Source: Candidatus Cellulosilyticum pullistercoris (GTDB taxonomy: Bacteria > Bacillota > Clostridia > Lachnospirales > Cellulosilyticaceae). From it: a DNA stretch of 12,930 bases. Shown piece after piece: positions 1 to 5,989 of the stretch. The notes under the pieces were generated by a model. That model was not told where the DNA came from. It saw only the letters and a program-made list of their open reading frames with translations, and did no database searches. How positions within the stretch are numbered: position 1 is the stretch's first letter; every line of letters begins with the position of its first letter. Both the position numbers and the translations under genes were made by a program. The stretch covers positions 1 through 12,930 of the forward strand of contig JAHLFQ010000205.1 in assembly GCA_018883705.1 (NCBI GenBank), in the 5' to 3' direction.

Positions 1-653
1 GCGTAACGGCTACTAAGAATCGATTTGGTTCTACAGGTGAGGCTGCTTTTTTTGCTATGACAGAAAAAGGGATGGAACCTATTGAAAATCCTTCTGAATA
101 TTTTATGACTCAGAGAAGTGCAAATGAGCAGGTATCCGGGTCGGCGCTTACGGTAGTAAGAGAGGGTTCTAGACCTATTATTGTAGAGATAGAAAGTTTA
201 GTGAGTACTTCTTTTACACCTTATCCAGCAAGAATTAGTGAAAATATGAAAAGAGAGCAGCTTAATACACTAATTTCTATATTAGAACAGCGAGGAAAGG
301 TACAACTCTTTGATAAAAATGTTGTTGTAAAGACGACAGGTGGTCTTAAACTAAAAGAGCAGGCAGTTAATTTAGCAGTTGTTATGAGTGTGGTTTCTTC
401 GGAAAGGGGAAAAGGTATATCAAGTGATACTTTATTTATTGCAGATATTGGGCTTACAGGAGAGCTTAAACGTGTCCCTACATTAGAAGCAAGATTAAGA
501 GAAGCAGATCGCATGGGTTATAAAAGAGCTTATGTCGCAAAAAAATCTTTACAAAGACAGATCGCACTAAAGAATTTGGTTGTAATCGAGAAAAACACTT
601 TAAGTGAAGTGATTTGGAGTGTTTTTGAAGAAAGAAAAGATTTACCCTTCTAA
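1..653 (+). CDS. radA: DNA repair protein RadA, C-terminal part (5' end outside window)
   Basis: RadA is a RecA-related, DnaB-like hexameric helicase that helps branch migration during homologous recombination. The frame is open from the left edge (first full codon at base 3), giving the last 216 residues of a protein usually near 450, so the zinc finger and Walker motifs lie outside. The family's KNRFG motif is residues 5-9 of the visible part, followed by the conserved NPSE stretch and then a Lon-protease-like domain to the end (GG near the KLKEQ segment, DIGLTGEL). The usual EPAADLA in that domain reads EQAVNLA here. An internal ATG at 57 is not the start, because homology continues upstream of it. 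In many Firmicutes disA follows radA directly; here a terminator and an opposing gene follow instead. Confidence 0.93.
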   Translation, partial: VTATKNRFGSTGEAAFFAMTEKGMEPIENPSEYFMTQRSANEQVSGSALTVVREGSRPIIVEIESLVSTSFTPYPARISENMKREQLNTLISILEQRGKVQLFDKNVVVKTTGGLKLKEQAVNLAVVMSVVSSERGKGISSDTLFIADIGLTGELKRVPTLEARLREADRMGYKRAYVAKKSLQRQIALKNLVVIEKNTLSEVIWSVFEERKDLPF

Positions 654-786
654 ATAGATGGATCAGTTAAGTGATGGAAAGCTATAATTATAAAGAAGAT
701 TCTAAAGTGAAATGCATAAAAATGATAGTGAAGAGATATAAGAAAGTTGTATAAAGTTTTTAGAGAAGAGGTTACTAAAATAAAGG

Positions 787-830
787 AATAGGACATGAGT
801 TAAGTGAAACTCATGTCCTATTTTTTATTT
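787..830. terminator. Bidirectional intrinsic terminator between radA and the ferredoxin gene
   Basis: A perfect 13-bp stem (789-801 with 808-820, starting TAGGACATG) has a 6-nt loop and can extend by A-T pairs. On the plus strand it is followed by T6-A-T5, a good U-tract that would end radA transcription. On the minus strand it lies just past the ferredoxin stop codon but has a weaker T-rich tail, so it may serve both convergent genes. Confidence 0.9.
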
Positions 831-1022
831 TTATTCTTCGATTACAATAGCGTCAACTGGGCAGCAATCTCTTGCTTCTTCAGCGTCTGAAAGTACACTT
901 TCAGGAATTTCGCCAGTAATAGCCTCAGAAATTCCGTCTTCATTCATAGAAAATACGGTTTCGCACATAGATACACACATTGCGCATCCAATACAAAGTG
1001 ATTCGTCAACTTGAGCTCTCAT
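831..1022 (-). CDS. Single [4Fe-4S] cluster ferredoxin, 63 aa
   Basis: A small acidic electron carrier of the clostridial/Thermotoga one-cluster type. C10, C13 and C16 form the CxxCxxC loop, and the fourth ligand is most likely C54 in the CCPVDAI motif. C20 fits the extra conserved cysteine that forms a disulphide in related proteins. C53 beside C54 is an added cysteine, and C20 is followed by E where most relatives have P. I chose the ATG at 1022 because a GGAGG at 1031-1035 sits 8 nt before it; a GTG at 1037 in the same frame would overlap that site. It is a lone gene with its own promoter, and the electron-transfer partner cannot be told from context. Confidence 0.93.
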   Translation of the reverse strand: MRAQVDESLCIGCAMCVSMCETVFSMNEDGISEAITGEIPESVLSDAEEARDCCPVDAIVIEE

Positions 1023-1102
1023 TAATAAATCCTCCACTGCTCATTAAAAAATGATATTTTTAAATAAAATTAATTAAGTAGCTTCTTATAAACTACTGGG
1101 TA

Positions 1103-1131
1103 ATTATAGCAGAATATAATGAGTAAGAAAA
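1103..1131 (-). promoter_or_regulatory. Extended -10 promoter for the ferredoxin gene
   Basis: On the minus strand TATAAT (1103-1108) is preceded by TG one base away, giving the extended -10 form TGCTATAAT. No good -35 is visible near 1126-1131, as expected for extended -10 promoters. It lies about 80 bases upstream of the ferredoxin ATG. Confidence 0.7.
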
Positions 1132-1353
1132 GAGATTAAATGGGTTAAAATTTTGATAAATAAAAGAAGGGAATTAAAAGTAGAGATAAAATGAAAGATA
1201 AAATATTGCATTATGCCTAATTAAGAAAAATATAAACAAATAAGACAAGGTTAAAATTGGTATAATGAGTAAAAACTCATTCAATATGAATGGATAGAAG
1301 GAATATACAAAAAATTGGAAGTAATTAATGGATAAAATTATAATAGGAATGAC

Positions 1354-1382
1354 TTGCAATATAAATGACAAATTGATATAAT
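1354..1382 (+). promoter_or_regulatory. Likely promoter of the AbgT-family transporter gene
   Basis: TTGCAA (1354-1359) and a perfect TATAAT (1377-1382) are separated by 17 bp. Transcription would begin near 1389, about 50 bases before the ATG. A second pair, TTGGAA at 1315-1320 and TATAAT at 1339-1344 with an 18-bp spacer, is an alternative. Confidence 0.6.
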
Positions 1383-1439
1383 AAGAAACAAAATAAGTTA
1401 ACATAAATTATTGACATCATGAGTATACAGGAGGAAGCA

Positions 1440-2990
1440 ATGAAAAAGGAGCAAAAAAGGCGATCGTTAATTGAAAAAATTGGACATAAGATACCAGATC
1501 CAACTATAATCTTTATGATTTTATTTGCGGTAACGATGATTATTACACTTTTCCTAGGTGGGAAAGAATTTAGTACATTAGCTAAAGATGGTGGTACGGT
1601 TACTTACCAAATCAAAAACATGTTTGAAGCAGAAAATATGAGATGGATTTTTGACAATGCACTACTTACTAACTGGTTAGCATATGGTGGTGGTGTTCTT
1701 GGAACAATCCTTGTTGTTATGCTTGGTGTAGGTTTAGCAGAAGAGTCAGGGCTTCTATCAACACTCATTAAAAAAGTTGGGCTTAAAGTATCAGATAAAT
1801 ATTTACCATTTGTACTTGTATTTCTAGGAATTATGAGTAGTGTGGCAACAGATGCAGGTTATGTTATTCTAGTACCACTTGCGGGACTGCTTTACGCAGG
1901 TCTTAAAAAGAATCCGCTGATTGGTATGGCGGCAGCATTTGCTGGGGTATCAGCAGGATTTAGTGCAAACTTAATTCCAGCAACACCATCAGATATTATT
2001 CTTGGAACAAATGCACAGGCTTTTGCAGTGGCACAAGGTATTCCATTTGTAACAGCAGCAGGTAAGGCGATTACACCAGCTACTATGCACTATTTCTTTA
2101 TTGTGGTATCTACATTAGCATTAACGTTAATCGGTGGATTTATCACTATTAAGTTTATTAAGCCAAAACTTGAAAAGCAGGAATTTACGATTCCGGCTGA
2201 TATGAACTTAAATGAATTTACTGTTAAACCAGAAGAAAATAAGGCGCTAAAATGGGCGGGGCTTGGTTTAGTATTAGGTATTGCAGCTGTTGCATTATTA
2301 GCATTTGGACCACTAGCACCTTATGAGGTCTTAAATGAGACAACAGGTGAAATGGAAACTGTTAAGCCATTAATGGATAACATTATCTTAGTCATTACAT
2401 TCTTATTCTTTATGCCAGGTTTATTTTATGGTTATAAAGTAGGTAAATTTAAAAAATCTGCAGATGTTGTAAAAGCTATGTCATCTGCTATGGGTTCAAT
2501 GGGATCTGTTATTGTGTTAACATTTTTCTCATACAACTTCTTAGCACTTCTTAGTTATTCACAATTAGGGACATATCTTACTTATCTAGGAGCAACAGGG
2601 CTTCAAAATATGGGACTGGCAGATTACCCAATTCTTTTATTGATTGGATTTATTTTAACAACAGCTATTATTAACTTATTCGTTGGAGGAATGACATCTA
2701 AGTGGATGTTACTTGGGCCAATATTCATTCCGATGTTATATAATGTAAATAACGCTATGACACCGGATATGGTAGCAGCGGCTTACCGTGTAGCAGATTC
2801 ATCAACGAACATCATTACGCCGCTTATGTCTTATGCAGGACTGATCTTAGTATTTATGAGAAAATACAAACCAGAGTTTTCAGTTGGAGATTTAATTAGC
2901 CTAATGTTCCCATACTCAATTTCATTCCTTGTAATATGGTCAAGTATTTTAATCGGATTCTTCACATTTGGTATTCCATTAGGATTTTAG
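1440..2990 (+). CDS. AbgT-family membrane transporter (p-aminobenzoyl-glutamate transporter family), 516 aa
   Basis: A polytopic membrane protein of the AbgT family, whose members import p-aminobenzoyl-glutamate (AbgT) or export sulfonamide-type drugs and folate-related compounds (MtrF, YdaH). The length fits the family. A short charged N-terminus is followed by KIPDP and the first membrane helix. Signature segments are MLGVGLAEESGLL, ATDAGY (D138), GFSANL, GGMTSKW (W422) and YRVADSSTNIITP (R450, D453, P461). The last matches the R/D/P residues reported as important in MtrF. The ATG at 1440 is chosen over one at 1419 because AGGAGG (1429-1434) lies 5 nt before it. It is a single-gene unit; no folate or hydrolase genes (abgA/abgB) adjoin it, so the true substrate is open and could be another acyl-glutamate or peptide. 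Confidence 0.88.
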   Translation: MKKEQKRRSLIEKIGHKIPDPTIIFMILFAVTMIITLFLGGKEFSTLAKDGGTVTYQIKNMFEAENMRWIFDNALLTNWLAYGGGVLGTILVVMLGVGLAEESGLLSTLIKKVGLKVSDKYLPFVLVFLGIMSSVATDAGYVILVPLAGLLYAGLKKNPLIGMAAAFAGVSAGFSANLIPATPSDIILGTNAQAFAVAQGIPFVTAAGKAITPATMHYFFIVVSTLALTLIGGFITIKFIKPKLEKQEFTIPADMNLNEFTVKPEENKALKWAGLGLVLGIAAVALLAFGPLAPYEVLNETTGEMETVKPLMDNIILVITFLFFMPGLFYGYKVGKFKKSADVVKAMSSAMGSMGSVIVLTFFSYNFLALLSYSQLGTYLTYLGATGLQNMGLADYPILLLIGFILTTAIINLFVGGMTSKWMLLGPIFIPMLYNVNNAMTPDMVAAAYRVADSSTNIITPLMSYAGLILVFMRKYKPEFSVGDLISLMFPYSISFLVIWSSILIGFFTFGIPLGF

Positions 2991-3052
2991 TAAGCGTATT
3001 TTAAAATAAGTTTTTGGATTTAAAGTAAAATAGATAATAGAAGATAAAGTAA

Positions 3053-3110
3053 AAGAGGCTACTTAAGTTGCGATGGTTTAAATCGCGTATGAAAGTAGCC
3101 TCTTATTTTT
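3053..3110. terminator. Two-tier bidirectional terminator between AbgT-family and NUDIX genes
   Basis: A 12-bp outer stem (3053-3064 with 3093-3104, starting AAGAGGCTAC) encloses a second hairpin, GCGAT/ATCGC (3070-3074 with 3082-3086). The plus strand continues with a T-run (3106-3110), which would end the transporter transcript. The minus strand also ends in a T-rich tract, and the NUDIX stop codon lies at the foot of the stem, so it probably ends both convergent units. Confidence 0.87.
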
Positions 3111-3585
3111 CCATTTGTAGTTGCCCATGCTGATAAACTTCATGACCAATAAAATTCATTTTTAAATCCTCCCAAAACTGCTCTCTAAAAACAGGGGGGA
3201 AGATAGGAATGTGAGAAGTCTTGATTTCTTGTTCGGAGATGAAACGACATTCCTTGATGTATTGAATTTCAACTTCAGGGTCCATGCCAACTTTAAGATC
3301 TTGAATATTATCGGTTGTTGCAAGGAAGAACATACCAAGATGGTGGGTATTGATGGTATAATCTACATATTCGCTCATGTAGATGAGCCTCAAGGGGTTA
3401 CAATGTAAATTACATTCTTCTTTGACCTCACGGATGATTGCATCAATGACACTTTCTTCAGGTTCTATCCCACCACCAGGTAGAGTCCACCATTCAAAGC
3501 CAGTTTGAGGATTTTTGTGACGAAGAACGAGGAGTTCATTGGCATCATTAAGAATAATAGCAGCAGCACGTGGTCTTAAATTCAT
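3103..3585 (-). CDS. NUDIX hydrolase, 160 aa
   Basis: A NUDIX-fold protein, probably a Mg-dependent pyrophosphohydrolase of a nucleoside diphosphate linked to another moiety. The NUDIX box spans residues 38-60: G38, E44, R52-E53 and E56-E57 are all present, so the metal-binding glutamates are intact. The near-invariant glycine before the final hydrophobic residue is N59 here (ECNL instead of the usual ETGL type). LPGGG and the preceding W-W-T fit MutT/ADP-ribose-type members; the substrate cannot be assigned. The ATG has a strong AAGGAGG 4 nt upstream. It may also be read through from the cysteine-rich gene 96 bases upstream on the same strand, since no terminator is visible between them. Confidence 0.9.
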   Translation of the reverse strand: MNLRPRAAAIILNDANELLVLRHKNPQTGFEWWTLPGGGIEPEESVIDAIIREVKEECNLHCNPLRLIYMSEYVDYTINTHHLGMFFLATTDNIQDLKVGMDPEVEIQYIKECRFISEQEIKTSHIPIFPPVFREQFWEDLKMNFIGHEVYQHGQLQMEK

Positions 3586-3623
3586 AGAACCTCCTTATAT
3601 AATAGTATAATAAGTATAAAAAT

Positions 3624-3652
3624 ATTATAGCATGAATTAAGGAGAATAAATA
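3624..3652 (-). promoter_or_regulatory. Extended -10 promoter for the NUDIX gene
   Basis: TGCTATAAT on the minus strand, with TATAAT at 3624-3629 and TG at 3631-3632. There is no clear -35. It ends about 40 bases before the NUDIX ATG. Confidence 0.65.
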
Positions 3653-3681
3653 GAAAAAACGAAAGATAGTGAAAATAATAT

Positions 3682-4080
3682 CTAACGTAAAGAAAATTTT
3701 CCGAGCAGTTCAGTGCGCTTTTTTTCATTTTCAAGAATTTCAGAAAGTGATAAATCGAAAGTGTTAGCGATAGCGCTTAAGTAAAAAAAAATGCGGCCGA
3801 TTTCCTTTTCTAAAAGCTCTTCACAATTAGAGCAGAGTTTGCCATTAATATGAGTTTGCATTAGGTTTTTTAAGTCGTCCATTGAGAGGTCCTCGCAAGT
3901 TGGATAGGGTTGTTTATGAGCGTTTATAGAGATACAACCACAGGTAGTTGCAGATTTTGATACATTACGACAAAGATGGGTACAAGCATCTTGGAGTTTA
4001 GTAGTTTGATCAAGAATGCTTTTATTACGAATAAGGATGTTATTAACAAAGACTTGGAATGCTTCTAACTCATTTTGCAT
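3682..4080 (-). CDS. Cysteine-rich clostridial protein of unknown function, 132 aa
   Basis: I recognise the general look of a family widespread in Clostridia, with LxRNKSILD near the N-terminus and a TxCGC motif, but no function is known to me. Seven cysteines (C33, C37, C47, C49, C62, C83, C86) fall in CxxxC, CGC and CxxC arrangements that could bind zinc or another metal. The C-terminal segment KEIGRIFFYLSAIANTFD resembles the helix of MazG-type nucleotide pyrophosphohydrolases, but the MazG EExxE metal motif is not evident, so I do not call it an enzyme. An AAGGAGA site precedes the ATG by about 6-7 nt. It is transcribed away from the YgjP homologue and toward the NUDIX gene. Confidence 0.82.
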   Translation of the reverse strand: MQNELEAFQVFVNNILIRNKSILDQTTKLQDACTHLCRNVSKSATTCGCISINAHKQPYPTCEDLSMDDLKNLMQTHINGKLCSNCEELLEKEIGRIFFYLSAIANTFDLSLSEILENEKKRTELLGKFSLR

Positions 4081-4113
4081 GATAATCTCCTTCCATATAT
4101 AACTACTTTATCC

Positions 4114-4142
4114 ATTATACCATAAAAATGTAAAGTGATAAA
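4114..4142 (-). promoter_or_regulatory. Extended -10 promoter for the cysteine-rich protein gene
   Basis: TGGTATAAT on the minus strand (TATAAT at 4114-4119). A partial -35, TTATCA (4136-4141), lies 16 bp upstream. It ends about 34 bases before the ATG. Confidence 0.65.
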
Positions 4143-4241
4143 TATAAAAAACTGAATGTTTTAAAAAGTGTGCAGATTGGAGAAAGAGGTTGTTTTTTAT
4201 AAAAAAATAAGATAAAGTAAGCTATATAATAGGATAAAATA

Positions 4242-4270
4242 TGTACAAACAATCTAATACTTGTTATAAT
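4242..4270 (+). promoter_or_regulatory. Promoter of the YgjP/DUF45 homologue
   Basis: TGTACA (4242-4247), a 17-bp spacer and TATAAT (4265-4270) preceded by TG, again the extended -10 form. Transcription would begin near 4277, leaving a leader of about 55 bases that carries an 11-bp palindrome, TGTTA-T-TAACA, at 4300-4310. Confidence 0.65.
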
Positions 4271-4330
4271 TAAAATGTTGTTCTAAGAAAATATTTACAT
4301 GTTATTAACAACAGAAAAAGGGGTATAAAA

Positions 4331-5023
4331 ATGAAACTGAGCTTTGATTACAAAGGTATTAAGGTAACTTATTACTTAACTTACAAGAAAGCTAAAGCCA
4401 TTTCTATTCAAGTTACAGAAGAAGGACGTGTTAACGTAACAGCGCCAAGAGGGACGCCTGTTTTTGCTGTAATGGATAAAGTAAAAGGTAATGCACCTTG
4501 GATTATTAGTGAATTATATGGCAAAGCAAATGCTAAAAAAGAAGTAAAGTTACTAGAGCAATACACTTATTTAGGTAAAAACTATAAACTTGAGGTTGTT
4601 GTAAACCCAGAAATCGAAAATACGAAAGTAAAAATGATAAGAGGGAAATTTGTAGTTGAGACAGCTACTGAATCTGCAATTCATATTAGAGAAGCTATTA
4701 TTGAATGGTATAAACAAAAGGTTACAGCTAAAATTAAAGAGCGTTTCAAAGAATATAGTCCTTTATTTGATAAAATGCCAAAGAATATAGAGATTGTTGA
4801 TGAACAAAATCTTTTGTTCCATGGAAATGCAGAAGGTATTGTTGCTAATGCAAAACTTGGTATGCTACCAGTAGAAGTGATAGATTATATTTTGGTAAGT
4901 AGTTTGTGTCGCCTTAACTGTGAAGATGATAAGAGTGAAAATCAAAAATTAGAAGAAGTTCTTCCTAATTACCAAAAAAGTGCAGAGTGGTTAGAAAAAA
5001 ATAAAAATCACCTAGTTTTATAG
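4331..5023 (+). CDS. YgjP/DUF45 (M48-like) metallopeptidase homologue lacking the zinc site, 230 aa
   Basis: The N-terminal half fits YgjP/DUF45 proteins: a basic YKKAKAISIQV strand, GRVNVTAP, then a helix ending APWI. The C-terminal half also aligns, with LPVEVIDYILV, a following LxxL, LPNY and a final EWLEK. Active members have HELxH after the IDYVVV-type segment; here residues 190-194 are SSLCR, so both zinc histidines and the catalytic glutamate are gone. The third-ligand region (usually NHS) reads EDDKS, and the WGSC-type motif before it is also replaced. The frame is intact and of family length, with its own promoter and an AGGGG site 7 nt before the ATG. It therefore looks like an expressed pseudo-enzyme, perhaps a binding protein, rather than a broken gene. 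Fold assignment is fairly sure; role unknown. Confidence 0.75.
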   Translation: MKLSFDYKGIKVTYYLTYKKAKAISIQVTEEGRVNVTAPRGTPVFAVMDKVKGNAPWIISELYGKANAKKEVKLLEQYTYLGKNYKLEVVVNPEIENTKVKMIRGKFVVETATESAIHIREAIIEWYKQKVTAKIKERFKEYSPLFDKMPKNIEIVDEQNLLFHGNAEGIVANAKLGMLPVEVIDYILVSSLCRLNCEDDKSENQKLEEVLPNYQKSAEWLEKNKNHLVL

Positions 5024-5077
5024 TCGATCTATAAATAAATGCTAAATGCGAATAGATTAGTGTATAGTAAGTGCAAA

Positions 5078-5154
5078 ACAGGGTAAACCAGATAAACTAC
5101 AAACTAAGTTTAGAGGAAGCTAAAAGTCAATAGCTGACTGGTTTTTACTCCTGT
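5078..5154 (+). other. Possible structured RNA element (three-way junction) after the YgjP homologue
   Basis: ACAGGGTAAACCAG (5078-5091) can pair with the segment 5138-5154, ending CCTGT, through about 14 base pairs with small bulges. Inside lie two small hairpins, AAACT/AGTTT (5094-5098 with 5107-5111) and AGCTA/TAGCT (5118-5122 with 5131-5135). An alternative AGTCA/TGACT hairpin (5125-5139) is followed by a T5 run, so the element could end transcription of the gene before it. It does not match any riboswitch consensus I know. Which strand is active is not certain. Confidence 0.4.
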
Positions 5155-5234
5155 ATGCCTATTAGTTTAAGATTATAAAGTCTATAAGAATGTGTGATGT
5201 AAAAGAGCGTATAGAAATCAAAATAAAAAACATG

Positions 5235-5263
5235 TTGACATATGTAAAAAAATAGTGTATCAT
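5235..5263 (+). promoter_or_regulatory. Strong promoter of the first tRNA cluster
   Basis: A consensus TTGACA (5235-5240), a 17-bp spacer and TATCAT (5258-5263). Transcription would start near 5270, about 25 bases before tRNA-Asn. A leader hairpin follows (TTGAA/TTCAA with inner GC/GC pairs, 5272-5291). Confidence 0.85.
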
Positions 5264-5294
5264 TAATTTTGTTGAAAGCGATAGCGTTCAATAT

Positions 5295-5366
5295 TCCTCG
5301 ATAGCTCAGCGGCAGAGCATTCGGCTGTTAACCGAAGGGTCGTAGGTTCGAACCCTACTCGGGGAG
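5295..5366 (+). tRNA. tRNA-Asn (GTT), copy 1
   Basis: Full cloverleaf of 72 nt: acceptor TCCTCGA/TCGGGGA, D-stem GCTC/GAGC with a short D-loop, anticodon stem TTCGG/CCGAA, loop CTGTTAA with anticodon GTT at 5327-5329, and TTCGAAC T-loop. The discriminator is G5366. CCA is not encoded. Confidence 0.97.
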
Positions 5367-5398
5367 TTTTGATTTATTTAAAATTTTATTTTAAATAA

Positions 5399-5471
5399 AG
5401 GGGCATAGTTCAGTTGGTAGAACGTCGGTCTCCAAAACCGAATGTCGTGGGTTCAAGTCCTGCTGCCCCTG
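5399..5471 (+). tRNA. tRNA-Trp (CCA anticodon), copy 1
   Basis: Cloverleaf of 73 nt: acceptor AGGGGCA/TGCCCCT, D-stem GTTC/GAAC, anticodon stem TCGGT/ACCGA, loop CTCCAAA with anticodon CCA at 5432-5434, discriminator G. No 3' CCA. It is identical in sequence to the copy at 12773-12845. The 32-bp spacer before it is an A/T-only inverted repeat. Confidence 0.97.
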
Positions 5472-5502
5472 TTACTAGCTTGGCTAGTTAATAGTTGAAT
5501 AT

Positions 5503-5576
5503 GGCGGAATAGCTCAGTTGGCTAGAGCACACGGTTCATACCCGTGGTGTCATGGGTTCAAATCCCTTTTCCGCTA
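5503..5576 (+). tRNA. tRNA-Met (CAT), elongator type
   Basis: Cloverleaf of 74 nt: acceptor GGCGGAA/TTCCGCT with a G-T pair at 1-72, as I recall for Bacillus elongator tRNA-Met. D-stem GCTC/GAGC, anticodon stem CACGG/CCGTG, anticodon CAT at 5537-5539, discriminator A. It lacks the three consecutive G-C pairs of initiator tRNA. The T-stem ATGGG/CCCTT has a T-T mismatch at its second pair (5553 with 5567). CCA is not encoded. Confidence 0.95.
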
Positions 5577-5582
5577 CTAAAT

Positions 5583-5617
5583 AAAAGTACCTAGATATGA
5601 TATCTAGGTACTTTTTT
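5583..5617 (+). terminator. Terminator of the first tRNA cluster
   Basis: A perfect 15-bp stem (5583-5597 with 5601-5615) with a TGA loop, ending in a run of six T. It closes the Asn-Trp-Met unit. Confidence 0.94.
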
Positions 5618-5989
5618 GTTTAGTAATATTTCGGAATTTTGGGACATAATATTTGTGGCTATTGTCAATAGAGAATGAAAATGCCCCAAAAGTTATGAAA
5701 AGTATACATATAAATCAGATGTTTTATGTACAAAATGTATACAAATGGATTGAAGGAAATGAAAAATAGAAAGCTTTTAAATTTTGATAGTGAAAATGTT
5801 ACATAAGTGCAATATAAATTTGTGCAAAATCACGATAGAATTTACTGTGTTAAGAAATCTTAATGTTGACAATAAAAAAATTAAGAACTAGAATTGTCGA
5901 GTGACTGAATAAAGTATTTTAATATTTTATTTAAGTGACAGAATTTAATTAAATTATCAAACAAAGTGTAGAAAGAAGGTGTGGGAAGA
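5618..5989 (+). other. Gene-free leader region upstream of the ATP synthase operon
   Basis: About 370 bases with no supported gene; no atpI is present. Features seen are a 13-bp palindrome CTATTG-T-CAATAG (5659-5671), an outer TTTTGGG/CCCAAAA pairing around it (5637-5643 with 5685-5691), an inverted pair GTATACAT/ATGTATAC (5702-5709 and 5735-5742), and the atp promoter at 5866-5894. The transcribed leader is about 90 bases. Confidence 0.7.
5866..5894 (+). promoter_or_regulatory. Promoter of the ATP synthase operon
   Basis: Consensus TTGACA (5866-5871), a 17-bp spacer and TAGAAT (5889-5894), five of six matches to TATAAT. Transcription would start near 5901. Confidence 0.82.

Larger units (their letters stand above)
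1023..1439. other. Divergent intergenic region between ferredoxin and AbgT-family gene
   Basis: About 400 bases with no supported gene. It holds the ferredoxin promoter on the left and several TATAAT sequences for the right-hand gene (1261-1266, 1339-1344, 1377-1382). The first is an extended -10 (TGGTATAAT) and runs straight into two adjoining dyads: ATGAGT/ACTCAT (1265-1280) and ATTCA/TGAAT (1279-1291). The 76-codon minus-strand open frame in 1174-1404 is very A/T-rich, has no ribosome binding site and is not called. Confidence 0.7.

Noticed and set aside
658..687. Nine-codon open frame after radA
   Set aside because: Too short, and without a ribosome binding site or recognisable similarity.
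1174..1404. 76-codon open frame on the minus strand between ferredoxin and the AbgT-family gene
   Set aside because: Composition is that of random A/T-rich DNA (mostly F, I, L, Y), there is no ribosome binding site, and it overlaps the promoters of the plus-strand gene.
1411..1416. TTGACA just before the AbgT-family gene
   Set aside because: A -10 at proper spacing would fall on the ribosome binding site, and nothing like TATAAT is there.
4331..5023. Calling the YgjP homologue a pseudogene
   Set aside because: The frame is complete, the length fits the family, and promoter and RBS are present; only the active-site residues are changed.
5078..5154. c-di-GMP-I (GEMM) riboswitch
   Set aside because: The start looks like the GEMM-type GGGCAAACC, but the ACGCAAAGCC segment and the second conserved hairpin are missing, and no coding gene follows; only tRNAs do.
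5295..5576. Integration site for a mobile element at the tRNA genes
   Set aside because: There is no integrase, no truncated tRNA copy or att-like repeat, and the second Asn and Trp genes are complete and functional-looking.
5981..5989. GTG start for atpB
   Set aside because: It overlaps the AGGTG ribosome binding site; ATG 5990 has correct spacing.
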